Assembly (NCBI GenBank): GCA_964523405.1
Contig: CAZGAQ010000012.1
Location: 1-64,000, forward strand
DNA: 64,000 nucleotides
From: CAZGAQ01 sp964523405
GTDB lineage: Bacteria > Planctomycetota > Phycisphaerae > UBA1845 > Fen-1342
Direction: 5' to 3'
The notes under the pieces were generated by a model, which saw only the letters and a list, made by a program, of their open reading frames with translations, was not told where the DNA came from and did not search any database. Shown in pieces: positions 1-7,604 of the stretch (the stretch's first letter is position 1; the number at the start of each line of letters is the position of its first letter). The translations under genes and the position numbers were made by a program.

Positions 1-59
1 CCTTCTTGGCCCGGCGCCCTTCCCGCTGCTCCATGACCCAGCGACAATACGTCTGTGGC

Positions 60-1397
60 GTGACGATGCCGATGAGGTCGCCAGGCAATACAGCTTCGTG
101 GAGACACACTGTGTTCAGGCGCAAGTCGGTACCGTGGTTGATCCCGATCGCCGCCGCTTGGTGTTCCGGCTGCACCTACCTCGGCGGCCTGGCGCTGTTC
201 GATGGGCAGAGCGACGCGGCGGCCGATTACGTGCTCATCGTGCCCGCCGAGCGCGCGAGTCGGGGCTACGTGGCGCAATTCACCGCGTTCAAGCAGGAGC
301 AGGGCTATCGCGTGTCGGTCCTGACTTTCGACGCGCAATTGCCCGTGGATGACCGCATCGCGCAGGTCCGCGAACAGCTCAACCAAGCCCGACCGGCCGA
401 CGGTCAGCGGGCCTATGCGTTGATCCTGGCCGCGGACTCCGAATTGCCGCTCGGGCCATGGCGCGTGTCGGGGGTGGAAGCGCCCGTGCAATCCGATTTG
501 CCGTTGTTCCTGGCGGGCCGGATCGATCGGGACACCACGCTGGAGCCGGGGGACTGGCAGGCCGGGCTGGCACCGGACTTTCCGTGGTTCTTCGGGCGGC
601 TGCCGTTCAGCGATGATGCGGTGCTGGGCGCGAGCATCGCGTCCACGCTGGCGTTTGCCCAGCGCGACCGCGCGGCCACGCCTTTCGCCCTCCTGGGCGC
701 GGAGACGTTCCGGATCGCCTCGGATACGGCGCTGGTCATGAACGCGGCGCAAGCGCGCTTCCAGCTCAATCAATGGCGCGCGGAGCTGTACGCGACCGCT
801 CCACCGGCCGACACGTTGATTGACGCACACGATACCACCGGTGCCGTTCCCCCCCCGCTCCGGTTCCTGGAGCGCTGGAGCCGCGGGAATCCGCAGGTCG
901 TCTACGTGGTTTCGCATTCGAACCTGCTGGGGGATCTGGACGGGCGGCCGATCGAAGGACTCGGCGATTACCTCCTCTCGGCGGACGCGTTCTCCGCCAT
1001 CCAAGCGGACCGCCCGGATTACCGCCGCCCCGCGACACCGGCCGTGCTCGTCACGACGGGGTGTGCCGCCGGCGCCCCGGACAACGCGCTGCTGGAGGTG
1101 CTGTTCGCGAAAGGCTGGCTGGTCGGGTTCATCGGGTCCACGGAAACGAACGGCCCGCTGCCGTTCGTGGCGGCCGTGCGGTCGGAAGTCCACATGGGGG
1201 ATGTGCTGAGCCGGGGGATGCCGCTGGGGCCGGCTTTGCGCGCGGTCGAGTGGACCTACTACGCGGACTCCCTGGGACCGTTGAGTTGGATCGAGCAGAA
1301 TGCGGCGCGGGACGCCACGGAGGCGATGATCGCCACGAACCTCGTCTCGTACGTGATCTACGGCGATCCTTCGTTGCGCTGCGGCCGTGGTCTCTAG
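60..1397 (+). CDS. Peptidase C25-like (gingipain-type) putative lipoprotein
   Basis: Probably a secreted cysteine-peptidase-like protein. With residues counted from a possible TTG at base 6, a VVYVVSHSN segment carries a His near residue 304 and VLVTTGCAAG carries a Cys near residue 353. This His then Cys pair on successive strands is the arrangement of the caspase/gingipain fold. The protein ends with VIYGDPSLR, a C-terminal signature common in C25-family proteins. The N-terminus has RRK, a hydrophobic run (VPWLIPIAAAW) and CSGC, so it could be a lipoprotein, though the lipobox is imperfect. I place the start at the GTG at 60. The frame stays open to the left edge, so the true start could be upstream. 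About 445 residues, without the propeptide or adhesin regions of Porphyromonas gingipains. Family placement rests on motifs only. Confidence 0.6.
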   Translation: MTMPMRSPGNTASWRHTVFRRKSVPWLIPIAAAWCSGCTYLGGLALFDGQSDAAADYVLIVPAERASRGYVAQFTAFKQEQGYRVSVLTFDAQLPVDDRIAQVREQLNQARPADGQRAYALILAADSELPLGPWRVSGVEAPVQSDLPLFLAGRIDRDTTLEPGDWQAGLAPDFPWFFGRLPFSDDAVLGASIASTLAFAQRDRAATPFALLGAETFRIASDTALVMNAAQARFQLNQWRAELYATAPPADTLIDAHDTTGAVPPPLRFLERWSRGNPQVVYVVSHSNLLGDLDGRPIEGLGDYLLSADAFSAIQADRPDYRRPATPAVLVTTGCAAGAPDNALLEVLFAKGWLVGFIGSTETNGPLPFVAAVRSEVHMGDVLSRGMPLGPALRAVEWTYYADSLGPLSWIEQNAARDATEAMIATNLVSYVIYGDPSLRCGRGL

Positions 1398-1465
1398 CGC
1401 GCCAGCACGGGCGCCGGGCACGCCGCGCGGTTCGGTGCGGTCTTGCAGAGGGCAGGGCAGCGGTC

Positions 1466-2671
1466 ATGAAGAGCAGCACTGGGCAAGGTGCGCGTCACGG
1501 TGCGGCCCGTTTCCTCTGGCCGGCCATCAGCCTGATGGCGAGCTGCGCGGGATGCTCCTGGCCACCCGCCCCATCCGCTCCGCGTGGGGAGTACTACCTG
1601 CCGTATGGACCGGGCCTGTCCAGTTGGGTTGGGCAGGGCAACAACGGGCTGGGTGAGCTGTGCGAGCCCTGTAGCCACTACCGGGTATACGCGCTCGACT
1701 TCGTCCTGCCCGTCGGCACGCCGGTGGTGGCCGCTCGGAGCGGCGTCGTGGTGGACGTGCAGACCGATTGCCCGGACTGCACTTGCCCGTGGGGGCCGGA
1801 CCCGGCTTGCCCGGACTGCTGCGGGAACCACATTGTGATTGAGCACGACGATGGGTCGCGGGCATCCTATTGGCACCTCATGCCGGGCGGTGCGTGCCTC
1901 AGCAAAGGCCGGCGGGTGCAGCGTGGGGACGTCGTGGGGCGATCGGGGAACACAGGCATCAGCATGCTCCCGCATCTGGAGTTCAAGGTCTTCGCGCCCG
2001 CCGGCGAAACGGGCAGCGGGTTCTTCGGGCCCAGCGCCGACGGCAGCATGGAGGTGACGTTCGCCGATGTGGGCGGTGATGGAGTGCCGCGGTTCCTGGG
2101 CAACTACGTGTCGCAAAATGCGTTTGATCCGAGTGTGAATCGCAACTGGTGCGCGGACGGCGAACCTGCGACCAGGCAGCGCCGGGTTGGACGGGGACGC
2201 GAGGGGATTCCCGAGGACGCGGGTGCCAGCGGAGATTCGCCCACCAACGTGGCAGGGCCGGCAACTCGCGACAGGCCGGAGGCCTGTGCGCCCCAGGGAA
2301 ACGACCCGACGCGAATCACTGCGGGCCCGCCGGCGGATCCCCCGGCGCCGGCGGCCGCGCCACCACCAGCGCATGAATCCGCCGCGCCCCCGCCTGCCGC
2401 AGCACCTTCGACACCTCGTGCGCCGTCGCCCCCGCCCTCTCTTCCGTTACGCACTGCTCGCCATTCGCTCTGTGCCCCAACTTCCTGCGCGCTCCGCGCC
2501 GCTCCTCCCCCATCCTCGATCAATGGGTCACGGGGCACGTTTCCCCGCCGCCGGCCGCCCGTCCTTGCGCGGGTCGCTTCCCCCCACCACCGTCCCATCC
2601 TCCAGAAACTGCAACGCCTGCACGATCCCCGCGCCGTGCTTCTCACTCACTTCATGCCCCGCCGCCTGTAG
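1466..2671 (+). CDS. M23-family (LytM-like) metallopeptidase-like lipoprotein with doubtful C-terminus
   Basis: A short signal peptide with LMASC as a plausible lipobox leads into an M23-like barrel at about residues 60-200. It contains HYRVYALD (His71, Asp78), the typical VGTPVVAARSGVV strand, NHIVIEHDDG, YWHLM (His137) and PHLEFKV (His170). The family normally has HLH at the last site; here it is HLE, so one zinc ligand is Glu or the protein is non-catalytic. The domain also has an unusual CPDC/CPDCC cysteine cluster. The ATG at 1466 follows a purine-rich stretch. After about residue 235 the frame becomes a Pro/Ala/Arg-rich tail that runs antisense across a comF remnant (2316-2436) and into the end of the gamma-glutamyltransferase gene (2528 on). 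The last 140-odd residues are therefore probably not native. Confidence 0.6.
   Translation: MKSSTGQGARHGAARFLWPAISLMASCAGCSWPPAPSAPRGEYYLPYGPGLSSWVGQGNNGLGELCEPCSHYRVYALDFVLPVGTPVVAARSGVVVDVQTDCPDCTCPWGPDPACPDCCGNHIVIEHDDGSRASYWHLMPGGACLSKGRRVQRGDVVGRSGNTGISMLPHLEFKVFAPAGETGSGFFGPSADGSMEVTFADVGGDGVPRFLGNYVSQNAFDPSVNRNWCADGEPATRQRRVGRGREGIPEDAGASGDSPTNVAGPATRDRPEACAPQGNDPTRITAGPPADPPAPAAAPPPAHESAAPPPAAAPSTPRAPSPPPSLPLRTARHSLCAPTSCALRAAPPPSSINGSRGTFPRRRPPVLARVASPHHRPILQKLQRLHDPRAVLLTHFMPRRL
2316..2436 (-). pseudogene. Decayed 3' fragment of a second comF
   Basis: Read on the minus strand, this stretch encodes an AGATAHEVSKVLRQAGARR segment continuing IHALVVARPPAPGDPPAG and then stops. It matches the last roughly 37 residues of the ComF-type protein at 15833-16783, which has AGATVHEVSKVLRRAGARR. 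By hand alignment the DNA is about 80 percent identical over about 105 bases, with most differences at third codon positions. A GACAGGCCGGAGGCCT element follows both copies. This looks like the end of a diverged paralogue, not a recent duplication or assembly copy. The upstream catalytic part of a comF is absent; non-homologous sequence precedes it. Confidence 0.7.
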
Positions 2672-4264
2672 CCGCGCCCGCTCCGCCGCCGGCGGCTCCC
2701 GGTCGAACGTCACCTCGTTCGGCAACCACTGGTGATGGGCCCGCGGCGCGTCGATCGCGGCCTCCAGCGTCAGCCCGCGATCCAGCACGTTCAACAGCAC
2801 GTGGAGCACGCCGGTGATAATGCGCGGCCCGCCGCTGCCCCCCAGCGCCAACACCGGCTTGCCCGCCCGAAACACGAGCGTTGGCGTCATGCACGACAGC
2901 GGCCGCTTCCCCGGCTGCACCGCGTTCGCCTCGCCTTGCCGCAGCCCATACAGGTTCGCCGCGCCCACGTCCGTCGCGAAGTCGTCCATCTCGTTGTTCA
3001 GGATGATTCCGTACGGCTCCGTCATCACCAGCGACCCGCAAAACCCGTTCACCGTCTCCGTCATGCTGACGATGTTCCCCGCGCGGTCGGCGATACAAAA
3101 ACGCGATGTGCCGCGGTCCGGACCCGACGCCGTGGCTGTCTCGCGCGCTGTCCCGTACGACTCAGGCGGCAGCGTGCGCCCCGCGTCGATCCGCCGCGCC
3201 AGGTCCACGGCATACTTCACGTCCAGCAGGTGTGTCTGCGGCACCGTCGTGAAGTCCGCGTCCCCCAGCCACCGCGCCCGGTCCGCGAACGCGTGCTTCA
3301 TCGCCTCGACCACGACGTGCGGCCGGTCGCGAGCGGGCTGCAGATCGGACCGGTCGCGCGCCGCCGCCAGGATGTTCAGCGTCTCCAGCAGGCAGATTCC
3401 GCCCGACGACGGCGACGGCATCGTCACCACCTCGTACTCGCCGAAGCGCCCGCGCAGCGGCTCCCGCTCCTGCACCCGGTACGCCGCCAGGTCGTCCACG
3501 GTCAGCTTGCCGCCCGCCGCCTGCGCCGCCCGCGCCATCGCCGCCCCGATCGGTCCGCGATAGACCGCATCGGCCCCGTCCCGCGCGATGAGCTGCAGCG
3601 CCGGTGCCAACTCCGGGCGCCGAATCGTCGCCCCGCACGCCGGCAGATCCCCACCACGCAGCAGCGTGCTGTACAGCACGCGGCACGTCTCCTTCAGTTC
3701 GGGCCACTTCTCGAAGTCCTTCCCGATGCGCTGGCACGCCTTCACGAAGTGCTCGTCCGCGGCGAACCCCTTTTCGCATAGCTCCTGCGCTGGCGCCGCA
3801 AGCCGGTCCAGCGGCCGCGACCCGTACCGCCGGAGGATCTCCGCCAGCCCGGCCAGTTGCCCCGGCACGCCGATCGCGTTCCCCCCGTACACGCTCGGCG
3901 AGTAGCTCGTCCCGCGCCGCGCGTGCAGCTCCGCGTAGTACGCGCGTGACACGCCCGCCGGCGCGACCTCACGGAAGTCCAGCGCGATCACCCGCCGCGC
4001 GCTCGCCACGTAGGCCAGCAGGAACCCGCCGCCGCCGAGTCCCGTGCTCTGCGGCCGCGCCACCGCCAGCGCCAAGGACGTCGCGACGGCCGCATCGAAC
4101 GCGTTGCCGCCGCGCGACAGCACGTCGGCGCCGATGCGCGATGCCTCCGGCGAGTCGCTCGCGACCACACCGTCCGTGCTCCGCACGATCCAGGGCGCAT
4201 CGTCCGCCTTCGTCGCCGCCGTCATGACCGTACACAGCGCCATCGCGAAGCATCGCAGTAGCAT
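2528..4264 (-). CDS. ggt: Gamma-glutamyltransferase (glutathione hydrolase) precursor
   Basis: A 578-residue protein of typical length for the Ntn-hydrolase gamma-glutamyltransferases, which cleave gamma-glutamyl bonds of glutathione in the periplasm. An N-terminal signal peptide ends near residue 20. The large-subunit half shows SPEASRIGADVLSRGGNAFD and STGLGGGGFLL. The small subunit begins at the nucleophile Thr386 in RGTSRFCIAD, the expected autoprocessing site, followed by MTETVNGFCGS, GIILNNEMDDF, KRPLSCMTPTLVF and LGGSGGPRIITG (oxyanion and glutamate-binding region). All key blocks are present, so it should be active. It is convergent with the M23-like gene, whose frame overlaps its 3' end. 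Panto-ate-ligase gene panC starts divergently 79 bases away. Confidence 0.93.
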   Translation of the reverse strand: MLLRCFAMALCTVMTAATKADDAPWIVRSTDGVVASDSPEASRIGADVLSRGGNAFDAAVATSLALAVARPQSTGLGGGGFLLAYVASARRVIALDFREVAPAGVSRAYYAELHARRGTSYSPSVYGGNAIGVPGQLAGLAEILRRYGSRPLDRLAAPAQELCEKGFAADEHFVKACQRIGKDFEKWPELKETCRVLYSTLLRGGDLPACGATIRRPELAPALQLIARDGADAVYRGPIGAAMARAAQAAGGKLTVDDLAAYRVQEREPLRGRFGEYEVVTMPSPSSGGICLLETLNILAAARDRSDLQPARDRPHVVVEAMKHAFADRARWLGDADFTTVPQTHLLDVKYAVDLARRIDAGRTLPPESYGTARETATASGPDRGTSRFCIADRAGNIVSMTETVNGFCGSLVMTEPYGIILNNEMDDFATDVGAANLYGLRQGEANAVQPGKRPLSCMTPTLVFRAGKPVLALGGSGGPRIITGVLHVLLNVLDRGLTLEAAIDAPRAHHQWLPNEVTFDREPPAAERARLQAAGHEVSEKHGAGIVQALQFLEDGTVVGGSDPRKDGRPAAGKRAP

Positions 4265-4343
4265 CGATGATCCTCATACCAGGGCGCCGCCGCGCCGGCA
4301 GCGCACCCTTGTAGCCGCCCCGTGCTCGCGGTTCAATGCGCAC

Positions 4344-5186
4344 ATGGAAATCACCCGCGAGATCGCCGCCACGCGCGCCTCCGTGGCCGCCGCCCGCCGC
4401 AGCGGACGCCGCATCGGCCTGGTTCCGACCATGGGCTACCTGCACGCCGGCCATCTGTCGCTGATCGCGGCTGCGCGCCGCGACGATTGCTGGCCCGTCG
4501 TCAGCCTCTTCGTGAACCCCACCCAGTTTGGCCCCCACGAGGACTACAACCGCTATCCGCGGGACGAGGCCGGCGACGTTCGCCAGTGCGCACAGGCCGG
4601 TGTCGAGCTGCTGTTCGCGCCGCCGGTCGAGGTCATGTACCCCGCCGGCGCTGCGACCCGCATCCACGTCTCCGGTCTCACCGACACGCTGTGCGGACCG
4701 TGCCGTCCGGGACATTTCGACGGCGTGGCCACGGTCGTCACCAAGCTGTTCAACATCGTGCAGCCCGAGCGCGCTTACTTCGGCGAGAAGGATGCGCAGC
4801 AGCTCGCCGTCATTCGCCGGATGACGCTGGACCTCGATCTGCCGATCGAGATTGTCGGCTGTCCGATCGTCCGCGAGCCCGACGGCCTGGCGCTGAGCAG
4901 TCGCAACGCCATGCTCGCGCCGGATGAACGCGCGCGGGCCGTCGCGCTTTACCAGTCGCTGCGGGCGGCCGAGCAGCTCATCGCCGGTGGCGAGCGCGAC
5001 GTGGAAGCCCTGACCGCCGCCATGCGCTGCCTCATCGATGCCGCCCGTCCGACCCGCATTGACTACATCAGTTTCGTTCACCCGCAGACGCTGCAGCCGG
5101 TGGCCCGCGTCACCGGACCAACGCTCATTGCCCTGGCGGTGCGCATCGGCACCACGCGTCTGATCGACAACATGTTGTTAGGCTGA
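4344..5186 (+). CDS. panC: Pantoate--beta-alanine ligase
   Basis: PanC makes pantothenate from pantoate, beta-alanine and ATP in the coenzyme A pathway. The 280-residue protein has the family blocks in order: GLVPTMGYLHAGHLSL (HxGH nucleotide-binding signature), SLFVNPTQFGPHEDYNRYPR, GHFDGVATVVTKLFNIVQP, YFGEKDAQQ, IVREPDGLALSSRNAML (KMSKS-equivalent region), and a C-terminal domain ending IGTTRLIDNMLLG. The frame is open upstream, but the ATG at 4344 gives the conserved MEITREIAATRA start and normal length. It ends 18 bases before the convergent DeoR-type gene. No other pantothenate gene is adjacent. Confidence 0.95.
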   Translation: MEITREIAATRASVAAARRSGRRIGLVPTMGYLHAGHLSLIAAARRDDCWPVVSLFVNPTQFGPHEDYNRYPRDEAGDVRQCAQAGVELLFAPPVEVMYPAGAATRIHVSGLTDTLCGPCRPGHFDGVATVVTKLFNIVQPERAYFGEKDAQQLAVIRRMTLDLDLPIEIVGCPIVREPDGLALSSRNAMLAPDERARAVALYQSLRAAEQLIAGGERDVEALTAAMRCLIDAARPTRIDYISFVHPQTLQPVARVTGPTLIALAVRIGTTRLIDNMLLG

Positions 5187-5204
5187 CCCCCGCCTTGCGC
5201 AGCG

Positions 5205-6011
5205 CTAGCTGCCTACCTCGACGTTGAGCCCCGCTGCCCGCAGTCGCGTGACGTACTCGGCCGGCGCCGCCGGGTCGGTGATGATCGTCTCGACCTCGTC
5301 GACACGCGCCATGAGCACGACGGACCGCGCGCCGAATTTGCTGTGATCGATCAGTAAAATCCGGTGCTGCGCCAGCTCCATCATGCGCCGCTTGATCCGG
5401 GCCTGCTGGTCGTCCACCTCGCTGAGCCCCCGCTCCAGATCGAGCCCTTTGGCCGAAAAGAAGAGCTTGTTGACGCTGAGCCGGTCGAGTGCGTGCTCCG
5501 CCAGTGACCCGAGCCACGACCGCGATCCCGGGTCCAGGCTGCCCCCCGTCGAGATCACGCGTACCCGCGGAATCCCGACCAAAACGCCTGAAGCCGGCAA
5601 CGAGTTCGTCACGACCGTCAGCGGCATGTTGGGGATGATCTGGGCCAGCTCGAAGACCGTTGAGCTGGCGTCCAGTGCCACCACGTCGCCCTCCCCGAGA
5701 TGCGCAAGCGCCCGCCTGGCGATCCGTTGCTTCGGCTCGATATTGGCCGTGTGCCGTACGTCGAACGGCAGATCAAGGCTGCTGGCCGGAACAGCCCCGC
5801 CGTGCGTCCGCAGCAACTTGCCCTCATGCTGTAGCCGCTCCAAGTCGCGACGCACGGTTTCTTCCGTAACCCCAAGCGCCTGAGCAAGTTCGGTCACACG
5901 GGCCCCCCCGGTCTCCGCCAGTCGGGCGAGAATGGCCTGGTGCCGCTGACTCGCGAGCATGCCCGCCGGTAGCTCCGGCTGTCCGTTCGATTTTGTTTTC
6001 TTCGAGAGCAT
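5205..6011 (-). CDS. DeoR-family transcriptional regulator of the BMC locus
   Basis: A repressor-type regulator. An N-terminal DeoR winged helix-turn-helix (RHQAILARLAETG, VTELAQALGVTEETVRRDLERL, LLRTHGGAV) is followed by a DeoR C-terminal sensor domain of the sugar-phosphate-binding type (GDVVALDASSTVFELA, LTVVTNSLPAS, FSAKGLDLERGLSE, RILLIDHSKFG). Such proteins normally sense phosphorylated sugars, which fits a sugar-phosphate catabolic BMC. The start at 6011 gives 268 residues; a second ATG at 5960 would give 251, closer to the family norm. It is transcribed away from the pduL-led BMC operon, and the shared AT-rich intergenic region holds repeated TTTGTCCGA elements that could be its operators. 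Confidence 0.9.
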   Translation of the reverse strand: MLSKKTKSNGQPELPAGMLASQRHQAILARLAETGGARVTELAQALGVTEETVRRDLERLQHEGKLLRTHGGAVPASSLDLPFDVRHTANIEPKQRIARRALAHLGEGDVVALDASSTVFELAQIIPNMPLTVVTNSLPASGVLVGIPRVRVISTGGSLDPGSRSWLGSLAEHALDRLSVNKLFFSAKGLDLERGLSEVDDQQARIKRRMMELAQHRILLIDHSKFGARSVVLMARVDEVETIITDPAAPAEYVTRLRAAGLNVEVGS

Positions 6012-6018
6012 ACTTGAC

Positions 6019-6097
6019 TTTGTCCGATTATGCCTGTACTTCTTTGTTTTGTCAAACGATTTGTCCGAATAAACCCGTAGTTGGCAGTTTTTCGGAC
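6019..6097. promoter_or_regulatory. Candidate DeoR operators and divergent promoter region
   Basis: The 113-base gap between the DeoR-type gene and pduL is much more AT-rich than its surroundings. It contains TTTGTCCGATTA at 6019-6030 and TTTGTCCGAATA at 6060-6071, direct repeats whose starts are 41 bases apart (about four helical turns). An inverted, partial copy (TTTTTCGGAC) lies at about 6088-6097. Repeated elements in a divergent regulator/target gap are the expected layout for autoregulation and repression of the BMC operon. I cannot assign -35/-10 boxes with confidence. Confidence 0.5.
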
Positions 6098-6124
6098 CCG
6101 AATCACAGAAGTAAGGCCGCAGCC

Positions 6125-6826
6125 ATGACTTCCGTCGCCGCCTCTGCCCCGGTCGATCGCGAGCAGGTCGCGCGCCTCGTGGCGGAAGTGCTGCAGGCGC
6201 GGCTGGCACGCGACGTCCCCGCCGCAAGCGCACCGGCGGGCTCACCCCTGGTCGTGAATATCTCGGTCCGACACATGCACATCACGCCCGCGCATCTGGA
6301 GATCCTCTTCGGCCCTGGGGCCAGGCTGACCCCGGCCCGGTGGCTCTACCAGCACGGGGCCTTCGCGGCGGAACAGACGGTCGACCTCGTCGGCCCGAAG
6401 CGCCGCATGCTGAACAACGTGCGCATCCTCGGCCCCACACGCCCGGAGTCGCAGATCGAATTGGCCTTCTCGGATGCCATCTTGCTCGGTGTCGACGTCC
6501 CGGTGCGCATGAGCGGCAACATCGCCGGAACTCCGGGCGTGATCGTGATGGGCCCCAAGGGGCACATTGTGCTCGACCGCGGCGTAATCCGCGCCCAACG
6601 GCACGTGCACATGTCCCCCGCCGACGCCGCTCGCTACGGCGTCCGGCAAGGTGACGCGCTGGACCTCGTCGTGGAGCACCCGACCTGTCCGGCCACGCTT
6701 GGCGGCATTCGGGTGCGCATCGATCCCAGCTTCAAGCTCGAAGTGCACATGGACTCGGACGAAGGCAACGCCTGTGACCTGCCCGGCGCGACCGGCCTGC
6801 GGCTGGTCAAACCGCAGGCACGTTAG
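6125..6826 (+). CDS. pduL: PduL-type phosphotransacylase with encapsulation peptide
   Basis: PduL converts acyl-CoA plus phosphate to acyl phosphate and recycles CoA inside a BMC. The 233-residue protein has the two metal-binding His motifs of the family, VRHMHIT (His50, His52) and QRHVHMS (His160, His162), in duplicated beta-barrel halves. It also shows the conserved MLNNVRILGPTRPESQIELAFSD-type region and VRMSGNIAGTPG. The first 30 residues (DREQVARLVAEVLQARLAR) form an amphipathic helix followed by an Ala/Pro linker, the usual encapsulation peptide that targets cargo to the shell. The ATG at 6125 follows the AT-rich operator region; the longer open frame runs through that region and is not credible. 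First gene of the BMC operon. Confidence 0.95.
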   Translation: MTSVAASAPVDREQVARLVAEVLQARLARDVPAASAPAGSPLVVNISVRHMHITPAHLEILFGPGARLTPARWLYQHGAFAAEQTVDLVGPKRRMLNNVRILGPTRPESQIELAFSDAILLGVDVPVRMSGNIAGTPGVIVMGPKGHIVLDRGVIRAQRHVHMSPADAARYGVRQGDALDLVVEHPTCPATLGGIRVRIDPSFKLEVHMDSDEGNACDLPGATGLRLVKPQAR

Positions 6827-6947
6827 CGCGGGACGGGATCGGGAGACTGACAGGCACCGTGCGGAGGCGCCCCTTCGGCCGACGTCCGCAGCGCGTGCCG
6901 GAGCGCGAGCGAATCACGGATTGGGACGCGTACATGGGAGACCGTTT

Positions 6948-7241
6948 ATGGCAGCAATTGCAGCACTCGGCCTGATCGAGACGCGCGGCCTGGTCGCCTT
7001 GTTCGAGGCAACCGACGCCATGCTCAAGGCCGCCAACGTGGAACTGCTCGGCTGGAAGAAGCTGGGCAAGGGCTTGGTCACGGCCTTCGTGGCCGGTGAA
7101 GTCGCCGCCGTGAAGTCGGCCGTCGCCGCGGGTGAAGCCGCCGGCGCCAAGGTTGGCGAGGTGGTGGCGACGCACGTGATTCCGCGTCCTCACGAGGAAT
7201 TGGGCAAGCTCTATCCCGTACCAAAGACACCGGCGAAGTAA
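6948..7241 (+). CDS. BMC-H shell protein (hexamer), copy 1
   Basis: A single-domain BMC-H protein of 97 residues that tiles the shell facets as hexamers. It has the typical opening AALGLIETRGLVALFEATDA, the pore-loop region GWKKLGKGLVTAFVAG, the GEVAAVKSAVAAGEAAG helix, and the ending VVATHVIPRPHEEL. The pore residues read GKG, so a basic pore is likely, unlike the other two BMC-H copies here. A GGAG lies 8-11 bases before the ATG at 6948. A 121-base gap separates it from pduL; it is followed 27 bases later by the second BMC-H. Confidence 0.95.
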   Translation: MAAIAALGLIETRGLVALFEATDAMLKAANVELLGWKKLGKGLVTAFVAGEVAAVKSAVAAGEAAGAKVGEVVATHVIPRPHEELGKLYPVPKTPAK

Positions 7242-7268
7242 CGCCCGACCGCAGACAGGAAGGCCAAC

Positions 7269-7541
7269 ATGAACCAGCAAGCATTGGGATTGCTCGAGAC
7301 CATCGGCGCGAACCCGTCGGTGAAGGCTGCGGACGCGATGTGCAAGGCCGCCGGCGTGCAACTCGTCAAGCTCATCGAGATCGGCGGCGGCTACGTCACG
7401 ATCGTCATTCAGGGCGACGTCGGCAGCGTCAAGGCTGCCGTGGACGCTGGCGCCGAAGCGGCGCACGGCGCGGGCGAGCTCGTCGCCGCCCACGTGATTC
7501 CGCAGCCGCACGCCGGGCTGCTCGCGGCCTTCACTGGATAG
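7269..7541 (+). CDS. BMC-H shell protein (hexamer), copy 2
   Basis: A 90-residue BMC-H paralogue: QQALGLLETIGANPSVKAAD, KAAGVQLVKLIEIGGGYVTI, GDVGSVKAAVDAGAEAAHG and HVIPQPHAGL. Its pore motif is GGG, small and uncharged, so it probably forms facets with a different permeability from copy 1. It has a Cys in DAMCKAAG that the others lack. An AGGAAGG ribosome site lies just before the ATG. Tandem with copy 1 and followed by acetate kinase after 63 bases. Confidence 0.95.
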   Translation: MNQQALGLLETIGANPSVKAADAMCKAAGVQLVKLIEIGGGYVTIVIQGDVGSVKAAVDAGAEAAHGAGELVAAHVIPQPHAGLLAAFTG

Positions 7542-7604
7542 GACCCGCCACGGATTACCGGTCCGCCGTGTCGTGCCCCGCCCGCGGCGCCTGATTCCGA
7601 ACGG

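Noticed and set aside
2104..2671. C-terminal extension of the M23-like frame as a real domain
   Set aside because: It runs antisense over a comF remnant and the end of ggt, and is low complexity. I list it as doubtful, not as a domain.
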